A DNA stretch of 64,000 nt from Nonomuraea dietziae (lineage in GTDB: Bacteria > Actinomycetota > Actinomycetes > Streptosporangiales > Streptosporangiaceae), in assembly GCF_014195505.1 (NCBI RefSeq), contig NZ_JACIBV010000001.1, positions 2,542,001 through 2,606,000 on the forward strand, given 5' to 3'. The number at the start of each line of letters is the position of its first letter. Positions within the stretch are counted from its first letter, which is position 1. The translations under genes were made by a program, and so were the position numbers. This document shows positions 17,496 through 25,547 of this stretch, piece after piece. The notes beneath the pieces are model-generated. The model was not told the DNA's origin. It ran no database searches and saw only the letters and a list, made by a program, of their open reading frames with translations.

Positions 17496-19515
17496 ATGGG
17501 CATCGCACTGACAGAGGAACACCTGGCCCTGGCGAGCTCGGTCAGGGGGCTGCTCTCACGGTCGCCCGGGCACGAGGCTCTGGCCGCACAGGGACTCCTG
17601 GGGCTGCATCTGCCCGAGGAGGCGGGCGGGCAGGGCTACGGGCTGGTCGAGCTCGCGGTGGCGCTGGAGGCGCTGGGCGAGGGGCTCGTCGGAGGGCCCT
17701 GCCTGCCCACCGTGCTGGTCTCGGCGGTGCTGGCGAGGTCGGGCAGGTGTCTGTCCCTGCTGCCTGGCCTGGCCGACGGCACGACCACGGCGGCCGCCGT
17801 CCTGGAGGGGCACGGGCTCGGCTCGCCCGACGCCGGCCTCGTCCTGCTGCCGGTGCGGGACGGGTGGGCGGTGCTCGACGGCTCCGATGTCGAGGTGGAG
17901 CCGCTGGAGGGCATGGACCTGTCACGCCCGCCGGTGCGCGTCAGGGCGCTGAAGGTGCCCGAGGAGCGCCTCCTGGGCGCCGTGCCGGTGCGCGAGCTGG
18001 CGGCGGTGCTGATCGGCGCCGAGGCGTGCGGAGTGGCCGCGTGGGCGGTGTCGACGGCCGCGGCCCACGCGAAGGTCCGCGAGCAGTTCGGACGCCCGAT
18101 CGGGCAGTTCCAGGGTGTCAAGCACCGGGTGGCGGCGGCGCTGGTCGCGCTCGAACAGGCGAGGGCAGCCGTGTGGGACGCCGCCCGCGCCCTCGACTCT
18201 TCGGGCGCAGGGCCCGTCCCCGACGAGGCGCGGCTGGCGGCGGGGGTGGCCGCGGTGCTCGGGCCCGACGCGGCGGTGCGGTGCGCCGCCGACGCCATCC
18301 AGGTGCTGGGCGGCATCGGCTACACCTTCGAGCACGACGCCCACCGCTACTACCGGCGCGCCCTGTCCCTGCGGATGCTGGTAGGAGAGCCGGGCGGCTG
18401 GACGGAGGAGGTGGCGGGGCTCGCCGTCAGCGGCGTGCGCAGGAGCATGGAGCCCGACCTCCCTCGGGAGGGCCGCCCCCATCAGGGAGCGGATCAGGGC
18501 GGAGGTGGCGGCGCTCGCCGAGGAGGAGCCGCCTGCCAGGCTGGGCAGGTTCGCCCGCGAGGGCTGGATCATGCCCTACCTGCCCGAGCCGTGGGGCCGA
18601 GGTGCCTCGCCGCTGGAGCAGGTGATCATCCACCAGGAGCTGCGCGGGCTCAGGCGGCCCAACCTCGGCATAGCCGCGTGGGCGGTGCCCTCCATCGTCC
18701 GGTACGGCACGCGGGAGCAGCAGGACCGCTTCCTGCCCAAGACGTTCACCGGCGAGATCGTCTGGTGCCAGCTGTTCAGCGAGCCAGGAGCCGGCTCGGA
18801 CCTGGCGGGGCTGTCGACGAGGGCCGTACGGGTCGAGGGCGGCTGGTCGATCAGCGGATCGAAGATCTGGACCTCGCTCGCGCAGTACGCGCACTGGGGC
18901 ATCTGCCTGGCCAGGACGAGCCCCGACAGGCCCAAGCACGAGGGGATCACCTACTTCCTCGTCGACATGGCCGCGCCGGGCGTGACCGTGCGGCCGTTGA
19001 AGGAGATCAACGGGGACGAGCTCTTCAACGAGGTCTTCCTCGACGACGTCTTCGTCCCCGACGACCTCGTCGTGGGCGAGGTGGACGGCGGGTGGCGGGT
19101 CGCGCGCGACACGCTGTCGCACGAAAGGGTGGCGCTCGGCGACAGCTGGGGTCCCGGCTCGCAGCACACCGACATGGTGAAGCTTCTCCAGCGCCTTCCC
19201 GATCTCCGGCAGGCCCGGCGCGAGCAGGCCGGACGGCTGTGGGCCGAGGGGCAGGCGATCTCGGCGCTCGGCCTGCGGGTCACGCTCTCGCAGCTGGCCG
19301 GGGCCGACGCGGGGACCGCCTCCAGCGTCCGCAAGCTGCTGGGCATGCGGCACGCCCAGGCGATCTCGGAGTTCTGCTGGTCGCTGGCGCCCACCGATCC
19401 GCACTGGGCCAGGATGATCCTCACCACCAGGGCGTTCACCATCGGCGGCGGCACCACGGAGGTGCAGCTCAACATCGTCGCCGAGCGCGCGCTCGGGCTG
19501 CCCCGCGACCCCTGA
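17496..19515 (+). pseudogene. Two-module acyl-CoA dehydrogenase, interrupted by a +1 frameshift
   Basis: The locus encodes a fused FadE-type flavoenzyme, expected ~673 residues, with two acyl-CoA dehydrogenase modules. Module 1 (17496 to ~18465) ends in IQVLGGIGYTFEHDAHRYYR and RRSMEPDLPRE. Module 2 continues one frame over with APIRERIRAEVAALAEEEPP. Removing one base from the GGG at 18470-18472 (or the C-run at 18476-18480) restores a smooth PREAAPIRER reading. Coding of module 2 extends upstream of its first possible start (GTG 18505), arguing for a single ancestral gene. Either a true frameshift mutation or a homopolymer sequencing error explains it. Without correction, frame 1 runs on as non-homologous sequence. 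Confidence 0.8.
18505..19515 (+). CDS. Acyl-CoA dehydrogenase, C-terminal module of the split gene
   Basis: In its own frame from GTG 18505 this gives 336 residues. Features include WCQLFSEPGAGSDLAGLSTR (FAD/substrate region), GSKIWTSLAQYAHWGICLAR, VFLDDVFVPDDLVVGEVDGG and the C-terminal GGGTTEVQLNIVAERALGLP flavin-contact motif of FadE proteins. It would catalyse alpha,beta-dehydrogenation of an acyl-CoA. The N-terminal ~13 residues of the domain (APIRERIRAE, upstream of 18505) are lost if translation begins here, so an independent start is unlikely unless the frameshift is genuine. It is transcribed with the aldehyde dehydrogenase, suggesting fatty or aromatic acid catabolism. Confidence 0.75.
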   Translation: MAALAEEEPPARLGRFAREGWIMPYLPEPWGRGASPLEQVIIHQELRGLRRPNLGIAAWAVPSIVRYGTREQQDRFLPKTFTGEIVWCQLFSEPGAGSDLAGLSTRAVRVEGGWSISGSKIWTSLAQYAHWGICLARTSPDRPKHEGITYFLVDMAAPGVTVRPLKEINGDELFNEVFLDDVFVPDDLVVGEVDGGWRVARDTLSHERVALGDSWGPGSQHTDMVKLLQRLPDLRQARREQAGRLWAEGQAISALGLRVTLSQLAGADAGTASSVRKLLGMRHAQAISEFCWSLAPTDPHWARMILTTRAFTIGGGTTEVQLNIVAERALGLPRDP

Positions 19516-19520
19516 CCCGG

Positions 19521-20210
19521 TCAGCTCCCGGGGTGGTAGGCGTGCGCCAGGTGGGCGTAGACGATGGTGTTGTCCTGGTAGCTGTGCGCCTTCCTGTCGA
19601 AGGCGCCGCCGCAGGTCACCAGGCGCAGGCCCGCGTACTTCACCTTGCCGAAGACCTTCTCTGTGGGGAAGACGCGCTTGGCGACCTGCTCGACCCTGTC
19701 CACCACGAAGATGGCCACCGACCTGTCGGCCCGCATCACCTGCACCTGGTCGCCCCGCCTGATCGACCTGAGCCTGGCGAACACCGCAGGTCCCGTGCGG
19801 GTGTCGAGGTGACCGGTGATGACCGCGGCGCCGCGCGCGCCGGGGACGGGCGCGTAGCGGTACCACCCCGCCACGTTGGGATGGTCGAGCGGCGGGTTCT
19901 CGATCGCGCCCTTGGCGTCGACGCCGAGCTCCATGAGCGGCGCGGAGATGCCGAGCTTGGGGATGTAGACCGCGGTCGGCCTGGCGGTCCTCATCGGCTT
20001 GGCCACCCGCCCGACCAGCACCTCGGGCGGCTCGGTCAGCGCGGGCGCGCCCACCCTCGGCAGCTTCGCCGCTGCTGTGGCGGAGACGGGCGCGGGCTCG
20101 GCGGCGCCGCTCACCATGCCGCTGACGCCGAACCAGATCAGGGCGATCCCCGCCAGCGATACCACCACCGCGCCCACGAGGACGAGCCGCTGCCCAGAAG
20201 GCGTGCTCAC
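19521..20210 (-). CDS. Class F sortase
   Basis: Membrane-anchored transpeptidase that cleaves sorting signals and links surface proteins to the wall or pilus. The 229 residues have one N-terminal helix (LVLVGAVVVSLAGIALIWF, residues ~8-26), a linker, and a sortase barrel with the catalytic H134 (ITGHLDT) and C200 (VTCGGAF). The terminal RKAHSYQDNTIVYAHL segment is typical of class F. GTG 20210 starts in a GTGA overlap with the upstream surface-protein gene, so the two are translationally coupled. The neighbouring protein carries a C-terminal PPQTG-hydrophobic-RR sequence and is the obvious candidate substrate. Confidence 0.9.
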   Translation of the reverse strand: MSTPSGQRLVLVGAVVVSLAGIALIWFGVSGMVSGAAEPAPVSATAAAKLPRVGAPALTEPPEVLVGRVAKPMRTARPTAVYIPKLGISAPLMELGVDAKGAIENPPLDHPNVAGWYRYAPVPGARGAAVITGHLDTRTGPAVFARLRSIRRGDQVQVMRADRSVAIFVVDRVEQVAKRVFPTEKVFGKVKYAGLRLVTCGGAFDRKAHSYQDNTIVYAHLAHAYHPGS

Positions 20211-20764
20211 TCCGCCGTCGCGGGGCGTCCCCGCCGTAGCGTGGCTGCGGCGGGGCGTCCCCGCCGTAGTGCGAAGCCGGCCAGGCCCGCGCCCGTCAGC
20301 AGCGCCGCGCCACCGGCCGCGAACGGCCACATGGGGTCGGCGCCCGCCAGCCCGCCGGCCCCCGTCTGCGGCGGGCCGTCCGGCATGCGGTGCCTGTCCT
20401 CGTCGACCGGCTTCCACGGCGCCTCCTGCTTCGGAGGCTGCGCGGGGCCCGACGACCAGGTGTCCTGAGGGGCCGGCGCGTTGGACCAGGTCTCTTGAGG
20501 GGCCGGCGCGTTGGACCAGGTGTCCTGCGGCGCGGGGGCGTTGGACCAGGTGTCGTGCGGAAGCGGGACGTCGGGCACCCTGACGTCGGGCTTCCACGGG
20601 TCGTCAGGGTCTCCGCCCTGCACGGGCTCGTCGCAGACCAGGACGAGCAGCTTGCAGTCGCTCGCCATGGCGGTGCCCGCACCCGCCACCATGGTCACTC
20701 CGCCGACGATGAAGGCCGTCACCGCTCCCGCGGCGGCGAGCCGTCGTGCTGATGCCAAAGCCAT
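20207..20764 (-). CDS. Secreted repeat protein with C-terminal sorting-like signal (candidate sortase substrate)
   Basis: A 185-residue protein. Residues 1-35 are a signal peptide (AAGAVTAFIVGGVTMVAGAG, cleavage near AMAS). A Cys pair (DCKLLVLVC) is followed by a Pro/Asp-rich region containing about four copies of a DTWSNAPAPQ decapeptide (residues ~71-110). The C-terminus has GPPQTGAGG, a hydrophobic helix (FAAGGAALLTGAGLAGFAL) and a basic tail RRGR, duplicated as RRGRPAAATL then RRGRPATAE. This is the architecture of an LPxTG-type cell wall sorting signal with Pro replacing Leu. The overlap with the class F sortase supports it as substrate; attachment has not been shown. Confidence 0.78.
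   Translation of the reverse strand: MALASARRLAAAGAVTAFIVGGVTMVAGAGTAMASDCKLLVLVCDEPVQGGDPDDPWKPDVRVPDVPLPHDTWSNAPAPQDTWSNAPAPQETWSNAPAPQDTWSSGPAQPPKQEAPWKPVDEDRHRMPDGPPQTGAGGLAGADPMWPFAAGGAALLTGAGLAGFALRRGRPAAATLRRGRPATAE
20461..20550. repeat. Three tandem 30-bp units encoding decapeptide repeats
   Basis: Copies at 20461-20490, 20491-20520 and 20521-20550 share the core GCGTTGGACCAGG; the first two are almost identical. They encode the TWSNAPAPQ-type repeats of the secreted protein. The same 30-bp period recurs in the gene's 3' end, where CGGGGCGTCCCCGCCGTAG appears at 20221-20239 and 20251-20269. Confidence 0.9.
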
Positions 20765-20826
20765 AGCCCGAGAGCCTTCCGAACTATTGGACCAGGCGTC
20801 AAGTAATGTGATTCAAGTGATACACG

Positions 20827-21825
20827 TCACTCGTCGCGCGCCTTGCTCGGCTGCACCCGCTTGGGCTCGCCCGGCATCTTCGGATAGTTCGGCGGGTACG
20901 GCATGTCGCCGCGATCGTCCTTGGCGTACCACTCCAGGAGCGGCTCGATGGAGAAGGCCCGCTCGTCGATCGCCTCGTGCACGTCGCCGACCCTCACGAA
21001 GCGCTCGGGCATGGTCCTGATGTCGAAGTCGGCAGGCTCGGCGTCGGCCAGCTCCTCCCAGGTCAACGGCGCCGAGACGGACCCGCTCGGCTTGGCGCGC
21101 ACCGAGTAGGCGCTCGCGATCGTCCTGTCCCTGGCGTTCTGGTTGAAGTCGATGAAGACCCTGTCGCCGCGCTCCTCCTTCCACCACGCCGTCGTCACCA
21201 GGTCGGGCGCGCGCTCCTCGATGGCCCTGGCCAGCGCGATGCCCGCGTGCCGTACCTCGACGAAGTCCCAGCGGGGCTCGATCCTGACCGCGACGTGCAC
21301 ACCCCTGTTGCCCGAGGTCTTCACGAAACCGGTCATCCCCGCCTCCTCCAGCACCTCGCGGGCCAGGAAGGCGGTACGGCGGGCGGTGTCGAAGCCGAGC
21401 CCAGGCTGCGGGTCGATGTCGATGCGCAGCTCGTCGGGGTGCTCGACGTCGGCGGCGCGCACCTGCCACGGGTGGAAGTCGATGGTGCCGAGGTTGGCGC
21501 AGTAGGCGATCGAGGCGACCTCGGTCACCCGGAGCGCGTCGGCCGTCCTGCCGCTGGGAAAGGTCACGGTGACCGTCTCGAGCCACTCGGGATGCTTGGC
21601 AGGCATCCGCTTCTGGTAGATGGCCTCGCTGCCGACCCCGTCAGGATGCCGCTTGAGGTGGGTCGGCCGGTCCCTGAGCGCGCGCAGCGCCCCCTCCCCG
21701 ACGCTGACGTAGTACTCCACCAGCTCGCGCTTGGTGGCGCCGATCTCCGGAAAGTACACCTTGTCGGGGTTGGTGACCTTGACGGTACGCTCCCCGACCT
21801 GCAGCTCGATGAAAGGTGACGGCAT
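20827..21825 (-). CDS. LigD-type polymerase/primase domain protein (stand-alone)
   Basis: Archaeo-eukaryotic primase-superfamily polymerase that adds ribo- or deoxyribonucleotides during gap filling or end joining. The 332 residues are the polymerase module only. Key segments are VTNPDKVYFPEIGATKRELV, YQKRMPAKHPEW, the catalytic acidic motif ELRIDIDPQPG (DxD), the KTSGNRGVHVAVRIE phosphate-binding loop and FIDFNQNARDRTIASAYSVR with the third Asp. No ligase or nuclease domain is attached. With LigC 5.2 kb away on the opposite strand, it likely acts like the mycobacterial Prim-PolC/LigC repair pair. The ATG at 21825 opens a leader rich in inverted repeats. Confidence 0.92.
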   Translation of the reverse strand: MPSPFIELQVGERTVKVTNPDKVYFPEIGATKRELVEYYVSVGEGALRALRDRPTHLKRHPDGVGSEAIYQKRMPAKHPEWLETVTVTFPSGRTADALRVTEVASIAYCANLGTIDFHPWQVRAADVEHPDELRIDIDPQPGLGFDTARRTAFLAREVLEEAGMTGFVKTSGNRGVHVAVRIEPRWDFVEVRHAGIALARAIEERAPDLVTTAWWKEERGDRVFIDFNQNARDRTIASAYSVRAKPSGSVSAPLTWEELADAEPADFDIRTMPERFVRVGDVHEAIDERAFSIEPLLEWYAKDDRGDMPYPPNYPKMPGEPKRVQPSKARDE

Positions 21826-22155
21826 GCGCTGAACCTACCCCGATTCGGCGCGAAGAGTTGGGCGGGTCCGTCCCGGAGACCGCCACGGTGGCGGGACCGG
21901 GCACTCGACGGGACGGACCTGAAGACCGTCCGCCTCGTGCCGCACCGGACGCTGGCGCGCCGTCCGGCCGGCCTCGATGGGGCCACCGGCGCACAGCACG
22001 GGCGCGGCTGTGCAGCGGCGACGGCCCCGGGCGAGCGGTCTCACCCCTCAGTGAGGAGGCGATGCCACACCTCCTACATAGACAAAGACGCCGAAATGCC
22101 GCAGAAAGGATGCTTCGCCCATGGAGATCTTTCCGCGCTCGCATAAAGTGGGGTC
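21826..22155. other. Gene-free divergent intergenic region with nested inverted repeats
   Basis: 330 bp between the polymerase and msrB starts. An inverted repeat, 21863-21875 against 21909-21921 (12 of 13 pairs), encloses a smaller CCGCCA/TGGCGG hairpin at about 21880-21893. This structure would lie in the 5' leader of the polymerase mRNA. Towards msrB, a purine/AT-rich segment (around 22075-22155) ends in CATAAAG near the ATG and may hold the promoter. No convincing small gene was found. Confidence 0.45.
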
Positions 22156-22557
22156 ATGGACAAGGTCGTCAAGAGCGAGGCCGAGTGGCGCGCGCAGCTG
22201 TCACCCGAGGAGTACCACGTGCTCAGGGAGGCGGGCACCGAGCGCCCCTTCACCGGCGAGTACGTCGACACCAAGACCGAGGGCGTCTACTCCTGCCGCG
22301 CCTGCGGCGCCGAGCTGTTCCGGTCCGACACGAAGTTCGAGTCGCACTGCGGCTGGCCGAGCTTCTTCGAGCCGTCGAAGTCCGAAGCGGTCACGCTGAT
22401 CGAGGACCACACCCACGGGATGGTCCGCACCGAGGTGCGCTGCGCCCGCTGCGACTCCCACCTGGGTCATGTCTTCCACGGCGAGGGCTACGCGACCCCG
22501 ACCGACGATCGCTACTGCATCAACTCCGTGTCCGTACGGCTGGAGCCCGCGCCGTAG
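22156..22557 (+). CDS. msrB: Peptide-methionine (R)-S-oxide reductase
   Basis: Reduces methionine-R-sulfoxide in proteins using thioredoxin. At 133 residues it is a single MsrB domain. The structural zinc site is formed by C47-x2-C50 (SCRAC) and C96-x2-C99 (CARC). The catalytic Cys is C121 in RYCINSVSV, and C65 in SHCGWPSF is a candidate resolving residue. The substrate-binding HLGHVFHGEG loop is intact. The ATG at 22156 has no strong Shine-Dalgarno and may be read from a short or absent leader. The gene is convergent with, and only 6 bp from, the next membrane-protein gene. Confidence 0.96.
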   Translation: MDKVVKSEAEWRAQLSPEEYHVLREAGTERPFTGEYVDTKTEGVYSCRACGAELFRSDTKFESHCGWPSFFEPSKSEAVTLIEDHTHGMVRTEVRCARCDSHLGHVFHGEGYATPTDDRYCINSVSVRLEPAP

Positions 22558-22563
22558 CGGGCC

Positions 22564-23310
22564 TCAGTCCGTCGCGGGATGGGTGACCCTGCAGTCGCCG
22601 TCGTCGGGGCCGAGGACGTTGGCGAGCACGGGGTTGCCGTTCTCGCCGAACTCGGCCTGCACGAAGACCACGGGCCGCTCCTCGCCCATCTCCTTCAGGT
22701 ACTCCAGACCCCGCTCGCACAGCGTGATGGCCTGCTTGGAGTTGTCGGCCGACTCCGGCAGGTCGGTGTAGATGCGCAGGTAGCCGCCGACGGTGCGGAT
22801 GTCCTTGAGCCGCTTGGCCGCCTTGTCGCCCTTGCCCCAGCGCTTGTCGAAGTACTCGGCGGCCTTGGCGTCGGTGTGCCCGCCCTTGGCGGCGCCCGAA
22901 TCGTCCTTGCCACTCGCGGGCGCGGGCGGCTCGGGCGGTGGCGCGGAGGGAGAGGCGGCCGGGGGCGACACGGCGGGCACGGGTGCGCTCGCCTGGCTGG
23001 CCGCCTCGCCGTTGCCCGTCCTGGCCTGCTTGGCGGCCTGCCCGCCCGCCGCGACAGGAGCGCCGGGCGAGCCGGGCCGCCCGGTCGAGCCGCCAGTCGC
23101 CCCTGCGGAGGGCAGGCGCGCCGCGACCTGCTCGGAGCGTTCCCGCGCCAGCATCCCGCCGCCGACCGCGAGCCCCGCGACCATCAGCGCCGCCCCGGCG
23201 ACCGAGCCTCCCAGCGCCCATGGCCCGCGCGACTTCCTGCGCCGCCGCCTACCCCGCGAACCGCGTCTGGAGCGTGCCAGACTCCCGCCTTCATGCACCC
23301 TTTGCCTCAC
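22564..23310 (-). CDS. Single-pass membrane protein with proline-rich linker, unknown function
   Basis: A 248-residue protein. A strongly basic N-terminus (RGSRGRRRRRKSRG) precedes one membrane helix (ALGGSVAGAALMVAGLAVGG, residues ~32-51), a low-complexity Ala/Pro/Ser linker (~60-135), and a small C-terminal domain (~136-248) with AAEYFDKRWGKGDKAAKRL, VGGYLRIYTDLPESADNSKQ and EERPVVFVQAEFGENGNPVL. By topology the C-terminal domain would be extracytoplasmic. It resembles widespread uncharacterised actinobacterial membrane proteins. The GTG start at 23310 lies 5 bp from a perfect palindrome. No catalytic motif is evident. Confidence 0.75.
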   Translation of the reverse strand: MRQRVHEGGSLARSRRGSRGRRRRRKSRGPWALGGSVAGAALMVAGLAVGGGMLARERSEQVAARLPSAGATGGSTGRPGSPGAPVAAGGQAAKQARTGNGEAASQASAPVPAVSPPAASPSAPPPEPPAPASGKDDSGAAKGGHTDAKAAEYFDKRWGKGDKAAKRLKDIRTVGGYLRIYTDLPESADNSKQAITLCERGLEYLKEMGEERPVVFVQAEFGENGNPVLANVLGPDDGDCRVTHPATD

Positions 23311-23315
23311 TACGA

Positions 23316-23331
23316 CAGGGGATTTCCCCTG
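23316..23331 (-). promoter_or_regulatory. Perfect 7-2-7 palindrome upstream of the membrane-protein gene
   Basis: CAGGGGATTTCCCCTG consists of 7-bp arms around TT, ending 5 bp from the GTG start at 23310. A CATAAT sequence just upstream on the minus strand (about 23333-23338) is a reasonable -10 element, which would put the palindrome over the transcription start. It is either an operator or a 5' stem-loop; no adjacent regulator gene suggests itself. Confidence 0.5.
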
Positions 23332-23392
23332 ATTATGGCAAAGAAATGTGGATCAGGAACCGGAGATGACACGGGCGAGTGCCTTTACAAAG

Positions 23393-24094
23393 TCAGGCAA
23401 GCGCTGCGATCAGCTCGCCGACCGGCTTGCGGACCCCGGTGTAGAACGGCACCTCGATCCTGGTGTGCCTCCTCGCCTCGGCCCCGCGCAGGTGGCGCAT
23501 GAGGTCGACGATCCTGTGCAGCTCGTCGGCCTCGAAGGCCAGCATCCACTCGAAGTCGTTGAGCGCGAAGCAGGCCACCGTGTTGGACCTGACGTCGGGG
23601 TACTCGCGCGCCATCATCCCGTGCTCGGCCAGCATCCTGCGCCGCTCGCCGTCGTCGAGCAGGTACCACTCCAGTGAGCGCACGAAGGGGTAGACGCACA
23701 CGAACCCCCTGGGCTCCTCCTCCGCGAGGAACGCGGGGACGTGCGACTTGTTGAACTCGGCAGGCCTGTGCAGCGCCATCGCCGACCAGACGGGCGTGCT
23801 CAGCCTGCCCAGCGTGGTGCGCCTGAACCTGGAGTAGACGTCCTGCAGGTCCTCGGCGGTGGGAGCGTGCCACCAGAACATGTAGTCGGCGTCGGCGCGG
23901 AAGCCGGCCACGTCGTAGCAGCCGCGGGTGACCACGTCCTTGCCCGCCGCCTGCTCCAGCAGCTCGTCGACCTCGTCGGCCATGCCCTCGCGGTTGCTCG
24001 GGCACTGCTCGGTGGTCTTGAAGACCGACCACATCGTGTAGCGGATCACCTGGTTCAGGTCGCGAGCCTTGGGCCGCTGGGTCGCCTCTGTCAT
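23393..24094 (-). CDS. hemQ: Coproheme decarboxylase HemQ (chlorite dismutase-like)
   Basis: Last enzyme of the coproporphyrin-dependent heme pathway of monoderm bacteria, converting coproheme to heme b with hydrogen peroxide. The 233 residues have the chlorite-dismutase fold with [13 protein letters not shown] at the N-terminus, the dimer and active-site segment [20 protein letters not shown], the [13 protein letters not shown] loop containing the expected catalytic Tyr, and the C-terminal [12 protein letters not shown]. The distal residue of true chlorite dismutases was not seen. It lies 4 bp downstream of hemG/cgoX on the same strand, the usual actinobacterial arrangement, so the pair is an operon. 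Confidence 0.93.
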   Translation of the reverse strand: MTEATQRPKARDLNQVIRYTMWSVFKTTEQCPSNREGMADEVDELLEQAAGKDVVTRGCYDVAGFRADADYMFWWHAPTAEDLQDVYSRFRRTTLGRLSTPVWSAMALHRPAEFNKSHVPAFLAEEEPRGFVCVYPFVRSLEWYLLDDGERRRMLAEHGMMAREYPDVRSNTVACFALNDFEWMLAFEADELHRIVDLMRHLRGAEARRHTRIEVPFYTGVRKPVGELIAALA

Positions 24095-24098
24095 GTTC

Positions 24099-25511
24099 TC
24101 ATTCTCCCTGCGTGGCGAGGTGGTCCAGAATCCGGGCGGCAGCCGTGCGCGCGGTCGAGACGCAGGCGGGCACGCCGAGCCCGTCGTAGGCCGCGCCGCA
24201 CACCGCCAGCGCCGGCTCGACGGCCACCGCCGCGCGGACGCGGGCGACGCGGTCGAGGTGGCCGACGTTGTACTGCGGAAGCGAGCCGCCCCAGCGGCTG
24301 ACCCTCGAGTCGAGCGGCAGCCCGCGCACCCCCATGACCTCGCTCATCTCGGCCATCGCGACGGCGACCAGCTCGGCGTCGTCGCGCTGGAGCAGGTGTT
24401 CCTCGCCGACGCGGCCGATCGAGCAGCGCACCAGCAGCACCGAGGGGTCGGCGTCGGTCAGGTGCGGCCACTTGACCGAGCTGAACGTCGCCGCCTTCAC
24501 CACCCTGCCCTCCACGGGCGGCACCAGGTAGCCGCTGCCGGTGGGCGGTGAGGGGAAGGCCGACAGGGGGTAGGCGAGCGTGACGATGGCCATGCTGGAG
24601 TACTCGATCCTGGCCAGCTCCGCCGCCGCCTTCGGCACCTCGTCCTTCAGCAGCCTGGCCGAGGACGTGGCGGGCGTGGCGAGGATGACCGCGTCGGCCT
24701 CCATCGTCTCAGGTCGCGGCACGGGGCCGGTGACCAGCTGCCAGCCGTACGGCGTGCGGCGCAGCTCGCGGACGGTGACGCCGGTCCTGATGTCGGCCCC
24801 CGACGCCTTGGCCACCGCCTCGGGCAGGCCGCCGAGCCCGCCGCGCAGGCTGGTGAAGACCGGCCCCGCGTCCTTGGGCGTCTCGCGCACGATCTCCCGC
24901 ACGGCGCCGAGCAGCGAGCGCTCCGAACGGGCCGCGGTGGCGATGCGCGGCATCGTCGCCTCCAGCGACAGCCTGTCGGAACGCCCCGCGTAGACGCCGC
25001 CGAGCAGCGGCTCGATCAGTCGTTCCACGACCTCTGACCCCATGCGAGCGCGGATGTAGGAGGCGACGGAGACGTCGCTGCGTACCAGCGTGGCGGGCAG
25101 CACCTGGTCCAGCGGCACCCTGATGAGCCCGCCCGGCGAGACCAGGCCCGATCGGGCCAGCTCGGTCAGGTCGCCGGGCACCCCCATGACCTGGCCCTTG
25201 GGCATCGCCCTGAGCGCGCCCCTGGAGTAGATGGCCGCCTGGGTGGTGCCGGGGGCGACCAGATCGCCGCCGAGGCCGACCGCTCTGGCCAGGTCCTTGC
25301 CCTCGGGCCGCCTGGCCAGCATCGACTCGGCGCCCTCGTCCACGCTGACACCCGCGACCTCGCTGGTCCGCAGCTTGCCGCCGATCCTCGGGCCCGACTC
25401 GAGGACGGTCACCCGCACCCGCTCGCCGCCGCCCTGCCTGAGGAACCACGCCGCCGCGAGACCCGAGATCCCGCCGCCGACGATCACTACATGCCGTCGA
25501 TTCCCTTCCAC
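24099..25511 (-). CDS. hemG: Coproporphyrinogen III oxidase (HemG/HemY-type flavoprotein)
   Basis: Oxidises coproporphyrinogen III to coproporphyrin III in the monoderm heme route (also called cgoX; historically protoporphyrinogen oxidase). The 470 residues start with the FAD dinucleotide-binding loop [17 protein letters not shown] (residues 8-24) and contain [36 protein letters not shown], and a C-terminal flavin contact region [20 protein letters not shown]. It is followed 4 bp later by hemQ, whose product uses the metallated porphyrin. The methyltransferase gene upstream on the same strand ends 36 bp away and may be co-transcribed. Confidence 0.93.
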   Translation of the reverse strand: MEGNRRHVVIVGGGISGLAAAWFLRQGGGERVRVTVLESGPRIGGKLRTSEVAGVSVDEGAESMLARRPEGKDLARAVGLGGDLVAPGTTQAAIYSRGALRAMPKGQVMGVPGDLTELARSGLVSPGGLIRVPLDQVLPATLVRSDVSVASYIRARMGSEVVERLIEPLLGGVYAGRSDRLSLEATMPRIATAARSERSLLGAVREIVRETPKDAGPVFTSLRGGLGGLPEAVAKASGADIRTGVTVRELRRTPYGWQLVTGPVPRPETMEADAVILATPATSSARLLKDEVPKAAAELARIEYSSMAIVTLAYPLSAFPSPPTGSGYLVPPVEGRVVKAATFSSVKWPHLTDADPSVLLVRCSIGRVGEEHLLQRDDAELVAVAMAEMSEVMGVRGLPLDSRVSRWGGSLPQYNVGHLDRVARVRAAVAVEPALAVCGAAYDGLGVPACVSTARTAAARILDHLATQGE

Positions 25512-25547
25512 GTCTCAAGACGCTATCGCCTCACCGCCCCGGACCTG

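Noticed and set aside
20221..20269. Possible attachment site or IS end in the repeated GGGGCGTCCCC sequence
   Set aside because: The two copies are inside the coding region in a 30-bp coding period and no integrase is present.
18506..20468. Continuation of the first acyl-CoA dehydrogenase frame to 20468
   Set aside because: After ~18480 the residues become low-complexity and non-homologous while the true coding switches frame; the long open frame is due to high GC only.
22156..22557. Bifunctional MsrA-MsrB
   Set aside because: Only the MsrB domain fits in 133 residues; no MsrA motif is adjacent.
23393..24094. True chlorite dismutase
   Set aside because: Adjacency to hemG and the coproheme-type Tyr loop favour HemQ; the distal Arg motif of chlorite dismutases is not visible.
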